The position numbers and the translations under genes are program-made. Shown one piece after another: positions 34,884 through 42,227 of a stretch of DNA of 64,000 nucleotides. This DNA comes from Paraglaciecola mesophila (GTDB lineage Bacteria > Pseudomonadota > Gammaproteobacteria > Enterobacterales > Alteromonadaceae), in contig NZ_CP047656.1 in NCBI RefSeq assembly GCF_009906955.1, positions 3,347,001 to 3,411,000 on the forward strand, in the 5' to 3' direction. Below the pieces are notes generated by a model, which worked only from the letters and a program-made list of their open reading frames with translations, was not told the origin of the DNA and made no database searches. How positions within the stretch are numbered: position 1 is the stretch's first letter; every line of letters starts with the position of its first letter.

Positions 34884-34914
34884 GGGTATATGCCCGACTG
34901 GTGAGCATATTCCC
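34884..34914 (-). promoter_or_regulatory. Inverted repeat upstream of porin: operator candidate
   Basis: GGGTATATGC and GCATATTCCC (one mismatch in 10) with an 11-base spacer, 130 bases before the porin start. Size and spacing fit a dimeric regulator such as the SorC-type protein. No second copy was found before the fructokinase or the HAD gene. Confidence 0.4.
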
Positions 34915-35102
34915 AAATTGTTTTAACATCGTCAATTGTTTTTGCTTACAAAAACTTCACATTTTTATTCATTTTTAAATTATTAGATAAAGATCAGTGG
35001 CTTAACTTTGTTAAAAATGTTGGTGAAATGTGTTTTTTGGGCGTGGTGTTGTATCGATGAGATTGCTTGCACCGCAGCTAATGTTAAAAACGCTGTTTCG
35101 CT

Positions 35103-35210
35103 CTGGGTTCTCACTATTGGAAAGGGAGCAAGCATTAAGACATAGCGACGGCTTAATCAATAAACCGCTGGACGCATTCTGAGGGGGACTTATTGATGCG
35201 GATATATAAC
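35103..35210 (+). repeat. Dispersed intergenic repeat, copy C
   Basis: Full-length copy of the segment at 10661: CTGGGTTCTCACTATT, GGAAAGGGAGCAAGCATTA, AGCGACGGCTT, CCGCTGGACGCATTCTGAG, and ATTGATGCGGAT. It lies 283 bases before the GGDEF-EAL gene in the same orientation as the other copies. Arms CGCAT/ATGCG are retained. Confidence 0.82.
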
Positions 35211-35492
35211 TGGGCGCTGAAAGACAAAAGTCATGCAGCAACTTGACTCACAAGACGGCCTGCCTGGGTGCTAAAAGGTATGCTTAGCTATAAACGGGTC
35301 TGACGAAGTAGACGAAAACTTAACCGATTGTTTAATATCGAAACTTTGCAATAGTTATTAAGCTGTATTAGCTACAGATATTTACTTAATTACTTGCTTT
35401 AATATGCCGAATGTATGTTGAAAACCAGTGTATTGTTGAGCACAAAAGCATGTTGCTAGCTTTAAAGTGATTTGGTTGAAAGGGATAGATAC

Positions 35493-37538
35493 ATGTTGTT
35501 TAGAACCATCAAAAGCACCACGACCATGCTTACCGTCGTCGCCATTTCTTTGGTGTGTGCTGCGGTTGTTGTTTTTTCAATTGAAGAATATGAAAGACTT
35601 TATTTAGAGACAACCAGTAGTGACTTAGACGGTTTATCAGAAAATATGGCTAATGATCTTGTTTCTTTGATTGCATTGGAGCCGGACGTATTTGAAGTTA
35701 CGACCACGTTGCTGCGCTTAGATCGCTACGAAAACGTTAAGTTCGCTGTGGTTTATGACAACGAATGGCAGCGCATTAACCTGTACTTTGGCCCTCTATT
35801 CGATCCTTATGATTTTGAAGAGGATGTGCAGCTAAGCGAACTACAAAATCGCGAATTTGGTGTGTCGGTCAAAGACGGGGAACTGATTGCACTCAAACTG
35901 GTAGGGGATACTCGCTTACCCTTAGGCTATTTACTGATAGTGAACGACTCAGTTGGGCCTTTAAACAAAAGTAAATTGACCTTATTGAAACGCGTATTAC
36001 CTTTAGTCTTGCTGGTGTTGTTTATTGCGATTGTGGGGTCGCTGATGATTCAGCGAAAACTCTTTTTACCATTGAGCCGCTTGTCGCGCTTAGCGCAAAA
36101 AATTTCTCAAACCCATGATTACTCCCTCAGAATAGACATTCGTGGTAAACAAGAAGTGGCTGAATTAAGCCGTGATATCAACAGTATGATGGAAACCATC
36201 AGTAGCGAGACCGAGAAAAACAGCGAATACACCCAGCAATTAAAAGAGCAACAAAAAACCATGGAGCGTTTGGCTAACTTTGATAGCTTAACGGGCTTAC
36301 CTAATCGTCAATTTTTCATGGAAACCTTGCGTATTGAGTTGGCAAAAGCGAAACGTGATAAGCGTAATCTGGCGCTTATGTACTTTGATCTTGATGGATT
36401 TAAAGGCATTAACGATTCTTTTGGGCATGAAATTGGTGATTTGCTGCTGCTTGATGTTTGTCAGCGTACGAAAACCTTTTTACGCGAAGGGGACTTAATC
36501 TCTCGGTTAGGGGGAGATGAGTTTCTAATTTTGTTGCACAACGACCCTGATGACATCATGTTATTTGAAATATCCGAGCGCATTGTAAATGGCTTAAGTA
36601 AGCCGTTTGAAATCCAATCTTGGGAAATGCAAATTGGGGTGAGCATTGGTATTGCTCGTGCCAGCGATTCACATTTCAATGTGAGCGAATTTATCAGTAA
36701 TGCTGATATTGCTATGTACCGTTCTAAAATGGCGGGGCGAAGCACCCACACTGTTTTTGTACCCGATATGATGGAAGACAACAAGCGCCGCCTCTTGGTG
36801 GCAAATTCTATTTCTAGCGGTATCAAAAATGATGAATTCACAGTGCACTACCAAGCTAAAGTCGCTCCAGATGAAACTGTAGTGGGTTACGAAGCCTTGA
36901 TCCGCTGGCATAGCGAACAACTGGGTTTTGTGTCTCCTGCTGAGTTCATTCCAATTGCGGAACAAAGCGGCAAGATTTTATCAATCACTAAGTGGGTTAT
37001 TCAGCAAATCTGCGAAGAGTTAAACCAATTGCTGGGTTTGCATGAGGGCAGTGTGGTGCTGTCTGTGAACCTTTCAGCGCACGATATCAACAATGCCTCG
37101 TTGGTGGATTACATTCGAGCCATGTTTGAGAAATACAAGGTGGATACTTCATGTATTGAATTTGAAGTCACAGAATCTGCTTACTTGGAAAACTTTGATG
37201 TTGCTAACCAGTTTCTAAATCAAATCCGCGATATGGGCTGCTCAATCGCTCTTGATGATTTCGGGGCAGGTTATTCGTCACTGGGTTATTTAACGCAAAT
37301 TCACTTAAATACCTTGAAAATCGACAAGCAGTTTGTAGATAACTTGAATGTCTCTAAACGCAGTACTTTGGTCACCAAAACCATTATCGAAATGGCGAAG
37401 CAACTCAATTTACATATTTGTGCCGAAGGGGTAGAAACACGAGAGCAGGCAGATTTCTTAATTGCCAATGGCTGTCATCAGTTGCAAGGGTACTTATTTT
37501 CAAAGCCCATGAGTCTGCAAGATATTTTGGCTAGTTGA
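35493..37538 (+). CDS. Membrane GGDEF-EAL cyclic-di-GMP enzyme with periplasmic sensor
   Basis: A 681-residue inner-membrane protein: TM1 (about 6-28), a periplasmic sensor of about 140 residues (CHASE8-like: MANDLVSLIALEPDVFEVTTTLLRLDRYENVKFAVVYDN), TM2 (about 170-190), HAMP, GGDEF with intact GGDEF at 340-344 and RLGGDEF context, and EAL with E467-A-L, DDFGAGYSSLGYL and KIDKQFVDNL. Both catalytic sets look intact, so it may make or break c-di-GMP. The ATG at 35493 is preferred (GAAAGGGATAG upstream) to the in-frame TTG at 35472. Its last 8 bases overlap the convergent periplasmic-protein gene. Confidence 0.93.
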   Translation: MLFRTIKSTTTMLTVVAISLVCAAVVVFSIEEYERLYLETTSSDLDGLSENMANDLVSLIALEPDVFEVTTTLLRLDRYENVKFAVVYDNEWQRINLYFGPLFDPYDFEEDVQLSELQNREFGVSVKDGELIALKLVGDTRLPLGYLLIVNDSVGPLNKSKLTLLKRVLPLVLLVLFIAIVGSLMIQRKLFLPLSRLSRLAQKISQTHDYSLRIDIRGKQEVAELSRDINSMMETISSETEKNSEYTQQLKEQQKTMERLANFDSLTGLPNRQFFMETLRIELAKAKRDKRNLALMYFDLDGFKGINDSFGHEIGDLLLLDVCQRTKTFLREGDLISRLGGDEFLILLHNDPDDIMLFEISERIVNGLSKPFEIQSWEMQIGVSIGIARASDSHFNVSEFISNADIAMYRSKMAGRSTHTVFVPDMMEDNKRRLLVANSISSGIKNDEFTVHYQAKVAPDETVVGYEALIRWHSEQLGFVSPAEFIPIAEQSGKILSITKWVIQQICEELNQLLGLHEGSVVLSVNLSAHDINNASLVDYIRAMFEKYKVDTSCIEFEVTESAYLENFDVANQFLNQIRDMGCSIALDDFGAGYSSLGYLTQIHLNTLKIDKQFVDNLNVSKRSTLVTKTIIEMAKQLNLHICAEGVETREQADFLIANGCHQLQGYLFSKPMSLQDILAS

Positions 37539-37950
37539 TTTGATACACAACAGTGAGTTCATCAGGTAAGGGCATTCCTGCTGGTAAATAGCCAATAGAG
37601 CCCTGGTGGGTTTTTAAGTACTCTAAAACTTGCTGCTCATTGTTGATTTCTTTCGGTGCCTTTTTACGTCCAGTAAAGCGCATTTGTGCCCAATATGACT
37701 GAATGCGCGATTCCGTTAGCCCCACCACTTTGGTGTTAAATAGCACGCGGGTGTGATTTTCTGGCGGTAGCGCCACAGCGTTTAAATCATAGGACAAAGC
37801 CCCGCCCATGAAGAGGTTACGCACTTGTTGGCGGGTTAATTGGATTGAGGCGTCAGGCGTGTTGGCCACAATAATGAGCGCGTCATTTGCCATAGCCGTT
37901 TTAACGGGGCCAAGAAAACAAAGTATCAGTAAGTAGAGGTATCTATTCAT
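37531..37950 (-). CDS. Short periplasmic phosphate-binding-like protein, copy 1
   Basis: A 139-residue secreted protein (signal peptide ending near AMANDA). It resembles one lobe of PstS-type binding proteins: IIVANTPDASIQLTRQQVRNLFMGG, ENHTRVLFNTKVVGLTESRIQSYWAQMRFTGRKKAPKE, and a C-terminal SIGYLPAG. At about half the family's length it cannot form a full two-lobe clamp. Its ATG overlaps the barrel gene's stop as TGATG, so the two are coupled. The alternative upstream start (37962) would lie inside the barrel gene. Copy 2 at 40164 is nearly identical across the middle. Confidence 0.88.
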   Translation of the reverse strand: MNRYLYLLILCFLGPVKTAMANDALIIVANTPDASIQLTRQQVRNLFMGGALSYDLNAVALPPENHTRVLFNTKVVGLTESRIQSYWAQMRFTGRKKAPKEINNEQQVLEYLKTHQGSIGYLPAGMPLPDELTVVYQIN

Positions 37951-39149
37951 CAAAATACCCACTCTAGACCAAGCTGATACAAGATGGCGCTGCCGTCAAA
38001 GTTTCCTAAGTCTCGCAGGGTAAAATCACCACTGATTTTTTCATCGGCGTCAATATGCGTCGCTTCTGCTTTTAAGGCGACGTTTGAGCGCCAATCCCAG
38101 CGTATACCAATTTTAGTGCCAGCAGATTTATCATCTAAGAATCCATTTGTAACGGCTACATAGCCGCCAGCAAGTGCATTTAGCTGATCGGATACGCCAA
38201 ATGGTATTTCATTTTCTGGGTGGTTATAGTAAAGGTTACGCTTGCTGTACGAAAGGTACACAGTATAAGGGTAAAAGTTATAACCTACTGAAACATAGAA
38301 ACTATCTATATCTGGTACCGGGCCACTTTCCCCTTCCATTTTAGCGATTTCACTGCGCAGAAAGTAATTTAAATCTTCATAATTAACACTGAATTGATAA
38401 AACTGAATCAAGCCGTCAGGGTCTAACCAATCAGCACTCCGCTCGAACCCTACTTGCCTCAACTGTTCGCCAAATTGGCTTGCGCTTAGTAGGGTTAATT
38501 CAGTATTACCTTGGTTATATGAAGCTCTGGCGTTCCAGTTTTTCCATGTGACGCTGGTGTTAAAACCAAATAGCCCAGTTACTTTGGTTTCAACGCCGCC
38601 GTCAGGGGAGTAAATATCATCGTCGTAATACCCCCAATACCCTTCAAGGTTGATGAGTAGTACGGAAACAGGAAACTCGTAGTTTGCCAGTAGCCCTTCA
38701 AAGGTTGAGAAGAATGATGTTTCGTAAAATTGTTTTGGTAGGGTGAGCCAAGGATACGCAAAGCCCACATCAAGGCTGTCACTGTAGTTAAAAAAAGGAA
38801 GACGTTGTTTGCCTAATTTTACTTGAAAAGCCTTGTTCGGTTTGTAGGTTACGTAAAGCCATTCTAGCCCTGATTCACGTCGTTCATTTGTATGGCCGAC
38901 TAATTGACTGGTGAGCGATATTGTATCACTAAACTGGTAATCCGCTTGTAAGCCTAATAGTGACTGCTCGCCTAAACTAATGCTGTTGTCATAACCTGCA
39001 TACTCAGCATTACTGTCATCTAAGTAGCCCATGATTAGGCGCGCAAACCCCGAAAATTGCAATTTGTCCTCTGTTTGCGCATTCGCAAAACAAGCATAGC
39101 TGCTTAGGATAATAAAAGCGGTGAGAGCGGGCCTAAAGAAGTACGTCAT
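37950..39149 (-). CDS. Outer-membrane porin-like barrel, copy 1
   Basis: A 399-residue predicted outer-membrane barrel with a signal peptide (to about residue 24, CFANAQTED), repeated amphipathic strands such as LQFSGFARLIMGYLDD and LEWLYVTYKPNKAFQVKLGKQRLPFFNYSDSLDVGFAYPWLTLPKQFYETSFF, and the terminal aromatic ending LEWVF. It starts near LQFSGFAR typical of porin-like proteins. It precedes and is coupled to the periplasmic protein. The barrel at 40583 is its paralogue. Confidence 0.85.
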   Translation of the reverse strand: MTYFFRPALTAFIILSSYACFANAQTEDKLQFSGFARLIMGYLDDSNAEYAGYDNSISLGEQSLLGLQADYQFSDTISLTSQLVGHTNERRESGLEWLYVTYKPNKAFQVKLGKQRLPFFNYSDSLDVGFAYPWLTLPKQFYETSFFSTFEGLLANYEFPVSVLLINLEGYWGYYDDDIYSPDGGVETKVTGLFGFNTSVTWKNWNARASYNQGNTELTLLSASQFGEQLRQVGFERSADWLDPDGLIQFYQFSVNYEDLNYFLRSEIAKMEGESGPVPDIDSFYVSVGYNFYPYTVYLSYSKRNLYYNHPENEIPFGVSDQLNALAGGYVAVTNGFLDDKSAGTKIGIRWDWRSNVALKAEATHIDADEKISGDFTLRDLGNFDGSAILYQLGLEWVF

Positions 39150-39346
39150 ATATTGGTTAATTCAGATTGATAACTGTGTGAAATGCAACATCTTTGTATT
39201 AAAAATACTCGAGGATGGCTAAGAGTCAAATTCTTTTCTGTTTATCTTTACGGGGGAGCGCTTCGTTATCCAGCAAAATGGGTCGAAACAGGGGTTTATT
39301 CAAGATAGGCTAGTACGCATTCAAGTTAGTTGTAAGCAAACATACT

Positions 39347-40111
39347 ATGCTTTTTTTCAGTAGTGAGTTGGTCAGTCCTGGGTTGTCTTTATTGTTAATC
39401 ACTCTCGCTGGCTTCACCTCTTTTTTAACCGCAGCGATGGGCGCTGGTGGTGGGTTGTTATTGTTAGTTGTCATGGCATCATTTCTGCCAATGGCGGTTG
39501 TTATTCCTGTGCACGGCTTAGTACAGTTGGGCTCAAACGCGAACCGTATGCTACTGACTTACCGTCATGTTGATATCAGTATGTTGCTGTATTTTGTGGC
39601 TGGTGGCTTGATTGGTGCGCTCATGGCATTCTTTGTGGTCAGTGATGTACCGCTGGATTGGATGAAATTGGCTGTTGGCGGGTTTGTGTTATTTTTGTTG
39701 TGGGGGAAGAAACCTAGCATCAAAGAATCAAGCCCGTTCGGTAAGGCGTTGGCGGGACTGAGCACGACTTTTTTGTCTATGTTTGTCGGCGCAAGTGGCC
39801 CATTAGTTGGTAGTTATTTACACACCAAGGGCTACGATAAAATGCGTTTTACTGCGACGTTTTCGTCTAGCATGACCATACAGCATACCCTTAAAGCATT
39901 AGTGTATGGGATGGCGGGTTTTGCATTTTGGCAATGGTTGCCTTTAGTCATAGCCATGATCGCAGCGGGTGCCGTCGGGACTTGGCTTGGCCTAAAACTG
40001 TTGCATAAAATTCCTGCCGAACGGTTTCAACGAATGGTGCAAATTACCTTATCTGTATTGGCGCTGAACTTGATGTGGCAAGCAGTAAAAGCGTTGTCTT
40101 GGTCGCACTAA
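39347..40111 (+). CDS. TauE/SafE (TSUP) family permease
   Basis: A 254-residue, seven- or eight-TM anion permease of the TauE/SafE (TSUP) family: AAMGAGGGLLLLVVMASFLPMAVVIPVHGLVQLGSNANRMLL in the first half and SMFVGASGPLVGSYLHTKGYDKMRFTATFSSSMTIQHTLKALVYG in the second, showing the two-fold repeat. Family substrates are sulfite, sulfonates or small organic acids. It lies between the two copies of the barrel/periplasmic-protein module, in the opposite direction. No strong ribosome site is seen before ATG. Confidence 0.92.
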   Translation: MLFFSSELVSPGLSLLLITLAGFTSFLTAAMGAGGGLLLLVVMASFLPMAVVIPVHGLVQLGSNANRMLLTYRHVDISMLLYFVAGGLIGALMAFFVVSDVPLDWMKLAVGGFVLFLLWGKKPSIKESSPFGKALAGLSTTFLSMFVGASGPLVGSYLHTKGYDKMRFTATFSSSMTIQHTLKALVYGMAGFAFWQWLPLVIAMIAAGAVGTWLGLKLLHKIPAERFQRMVQITLSVLALNLMWQAVKALSWSH

Positions 40112-40163
40112 TGCGTTTAGCGGGTCGTGGTGCGGCCCAAATTACAATGCCAATCGAATTATC

Positions 40164-40583
40164 TTATTGCACGGTAAAAATAACAGATAAGCCGTCAGGA
40201 ATAGGGGTACCAGCAAGCAAGTAGCCTACGGCACCTTCGTGGCTTAGAAGATATGCCAGCACTGACATTTCGTCTTCGACTTCTTTAGGGGCTTTTTTAC
40301 GGCCAGTGAAGCGCATTTGCGCCCAGTAGGATTGAATTCGCGACTCTGTTAACCCAACTATCTTTGTATTGAACAACACTCGGGTGTGGTTTTCCGGGGG
40401 GAGCGCAATTGCCTTTAAGTCATAGGGCATGATGCCACCCATAAATAAGTTTCGTACCTGTTGACGATTGAGCTCGATAGATTTATCGGCCGTATTTGCG
40501 ACCACAATAATCGATTCTGCCGCAGCGATAGAGGGCGTGAAGCTAAACAAGAAAAGCAGCATTAAGGTAGTATACACTTTCAT
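40164..40583 (-). CDS. Short periplasmic phosphate-binding-like protein, copy 2
   Basis: A 139-residue paralogue of the 37531 protein. Signal peptide ends near SIAAAES; RQQVRNLFMGG and ALPPENHTRVLFNTK and VGLTESRIQSYWAQMRFTGRKKAPKE are unchanged, while the N- and C-terminal parts diverge (IIVVANTADKSIEL; LLSHEGAVGYLLAGTPIPDG). The conserved middle probably forms the ligand or partner face. The start codon overlaps the barrel stop (TGATG), the same coupling as in copy 1. Confidence 0.88.
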   Translation of the reverse strand: MKVYTTLMLLFLFSFTPSIAAAESIIVVANTADKSIELNRQQVRNLFMGGIMPYDLKAIALPPENHTRVLFNTKIVGLTESRIQSYWAQMRFTGRKKAPKEVEDEMSVLAYLLSHEGAVGYLLAGTPIPDGLSVIFTVQ

Positions 40584-41785
40584 CAAAATACCCACTCCAC
40601 TGCGAGTTGGTACAAGATTGCATGACCGTCAAACCCGCCTAAATCTTTGACTGCATAATCATTACTAATATCGTCTTGGGCTTGAACAAAGGTCATTTCC
40701 GCTTTAAACGCGATATTAGGTTGCCAATCCCAGCGTGTGCCTAATTTAATCCCGGTGGCTTTATCATCAGCAAAGCGCCCTATAACGTCAGCGTAGGTCG
40801 CTGCCAAAAAATCGAGCTCTGGGCTTACACCCAAGGGGATCTCACTGGGGCGATGATCGAAATGCAGGTCTTTTTGGCTATAGGAGATGTAAAATGTATA
40901 AGGGTAAAAATTGTAGCCGGCAGAAATATAAAAGCTTTCAATGTCAGCGACTAAGCCGCCGTCGCTGACCATTTTAGACACCTCACTGCGCAGGAAATAG
41001 TCTAGGTTCTCGTAGTTTGCACTCAATTGATAAAACTGAATAAGCCCATTTGCATCAAGCCATTCGGCGTTATTGGCAAATCCAAATTGGCGTAATTGCT
41101 GACTAAACAGACGCGCCTCTTCTTGCTCTATGTTTACATCACCTTGATTATACGAAGCGCGCAGCGTGAGGTTTCTATAAGCAAAGCTCGTGTTGAAACC
41201 AAATAACCCAATCACCTGAGTGTTAATTTCTTCACTTGCTAAATATATTTTATCGTCAAAACGGCCCCAGTACCCTTCATAGTTGATTAGCCAATCGTTA
41301 TGCACAAATTGGTAGTTCGCTAAAACACCATCAAAGGTTGAAAAAAATGCGGTGTCGTAAAATTGTTGCGGCAGGGTTAGCCAAGGGTATGCAAAGCCTA
41401 CATCTAGGCTGTCGCTGTAATTAAAGAAAGGAATGCGCTGCCTACCCAGTTTAATTTGTAATGCATTGCTAGGGGAATACGAAAGGTATAACCACTCTAA
41501 ACCAGAATTGCGCTGATCATCAGTAAAGCCAACTACTTGGCCAGTCACCGACAATGCATCGCTAAATAAATACTCGGCTTGAAGTCCGAACAGAGATTGT
41601 TGGTTAGCGCTGATGCTGTTGTCGTAACCCACATACTCAGCATTTTCGTCGTCCAGGTAGCCCAAAATTACCCGAGCAAAGCCGGAGAATTGGAGTTTAT
41701 CCTCTGTTTCAGCGTGAAGCGTGGGCGCAACGCACAGTAACATTAACCAGCAGGCGAGAAATAAGTGGGGTGATCTGCGCGTCAT
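40583..41785 (-). CDS. Outer-membrane porin-like barrel, copy 2
   Basis: A 400-residue paralogue of the 37950 barrel, matching along its length: LHAETEDKLQFSGFARVILGYLDDENAEYVGYDNSIS, LGRQRIPFFNYSDSLDVGFAYPWLTLPQQFYDTAFFSTFDG, ending VEWVF. Signal peptide in residues 1-25. Divergence between copies is mostly in predicted loops. First gene of the second barrel/periplasmic-protein pair; no other gene follows in the transcript. Confidence 0.85.
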   Translation of the reverse strand: MTRRSPHLFLACWLMLLCVAPTLHAETEDKLQFSGFARVILGYLDDENAEYVGYDNSISANQQSLFGLQAEYLFSDALSVTGQVVGFTDDQRNSGLEWLYLSYSPSNALQIKLGRQRIPFFNYSDSLDVGFAYPWLTLPQQFYDTAFFSTFDGVLANYQFVHNDWLINYEGYWGRFDDKIYLASEEINTQVIGLFGFNTSFAYRNLTLRASYNQGDVNIEQEEARLFSQQLRQFGFANNAEWLDANGLIQFYQLSANYENLDYFLRSEVSKMVSDGGLVADIESFYISAGYNFYPYTFYISYSQKDLHFDHRPSEIPLGVSPELDFLAATYADVIGRFADDKATGIKLGTRWDWQPNIAFKAEMTFVQAQDDISNDYAVKDLGGFDGHAILYQLAVEWVF

Positions 41786-41939
41786 GTTTTTAACTTTACG
41801 ACCTTAATGGTGGTTAAAATATTACCTATTAATCAAAGTACTATAGAGTCGCAAAGTGTCAACTGCTATTAGACGAAATGCTAAAACACTGTTGTTTTAC
41901 CTTACATCGGCCAGTGAAATGTTAGTGGCTCTTGCTACG

Positions 41940-42101
41940 CATAAAATGAATCTTTTTGCGCCGCGCTAATAATACCCATTTCAATAAATAATTAATCACT
42001 CAGCGAAAATTTAATAGAACGGGTATAAGTGCTCATTCGGGGAAGTGCTTCACTTTAAATACCCAGTCAACTTGGCTTTCACGGTCTGTTTTTACATACA
42101 A
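41940..42101 (-). pseudogene. Decayed 3' fragment of a paralogue of the 46856 gene
   Basis: The 33 bases at 41940-41972 are identical to 46874-46906, the C-terminus of the intact gene (LLARRKKIHFM). Upstream on the minus strand the resemblance goes on at lower level: VKA, then DWVF, then PNEHLL against IKA, SWIF and PKEHLL of the intact protein, with stop codons and at least one frameshift. A 53-bp insert (41973-42025) splits it. Only about 110 bases of gene remain. Confidence 0.75.
41973..42025. mobile_element. 53-bp MITE-like insertion
   Basis: Ends TACCCATTTC and GAACGGGTA are inverted repeats (one mismatch). Comparing with the intact gene at 46874 shows the exact insertion point and a 2-4 base TA-rich target duplication (TTA or TTAT; ambiguous). 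The inside is AT-rich and non-coding (TTAATCACTCAGCG in the middle). Its mobilising transposase is not in the window. Confidence 0.72.
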
Positions 42102-42136
42102 CAAAGCCCTGTGCTAAACGTCAGCAGAGGGCTTTG
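42102..42136 (-). terminator. Hairpin after TonB-receptor gene
   Basis: CAAAGCCCT/AGGGCTTTG, perfect 9-bp arms with a 17-base loop, 92 bases past the TonB-receptor stop. ATTTT follows on the plus side, a weak T-tract on the minus side. Confidence 0.6.
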
Positions 42137-42227
42137 ATTTTATATGCAGTGGCTATGCGTAGAAATACAAAAGAGGATGCTTTACATCACCTGTGTCGAT
42201 CCTTACGACTACTTTTTCACTTCGTTA

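Noticed and set aside
35011-35241. Minus-strand ORF of 76 codons
   Set aside because: It runs through dispersed repeat copy C, so it is a repeat-derived frame.
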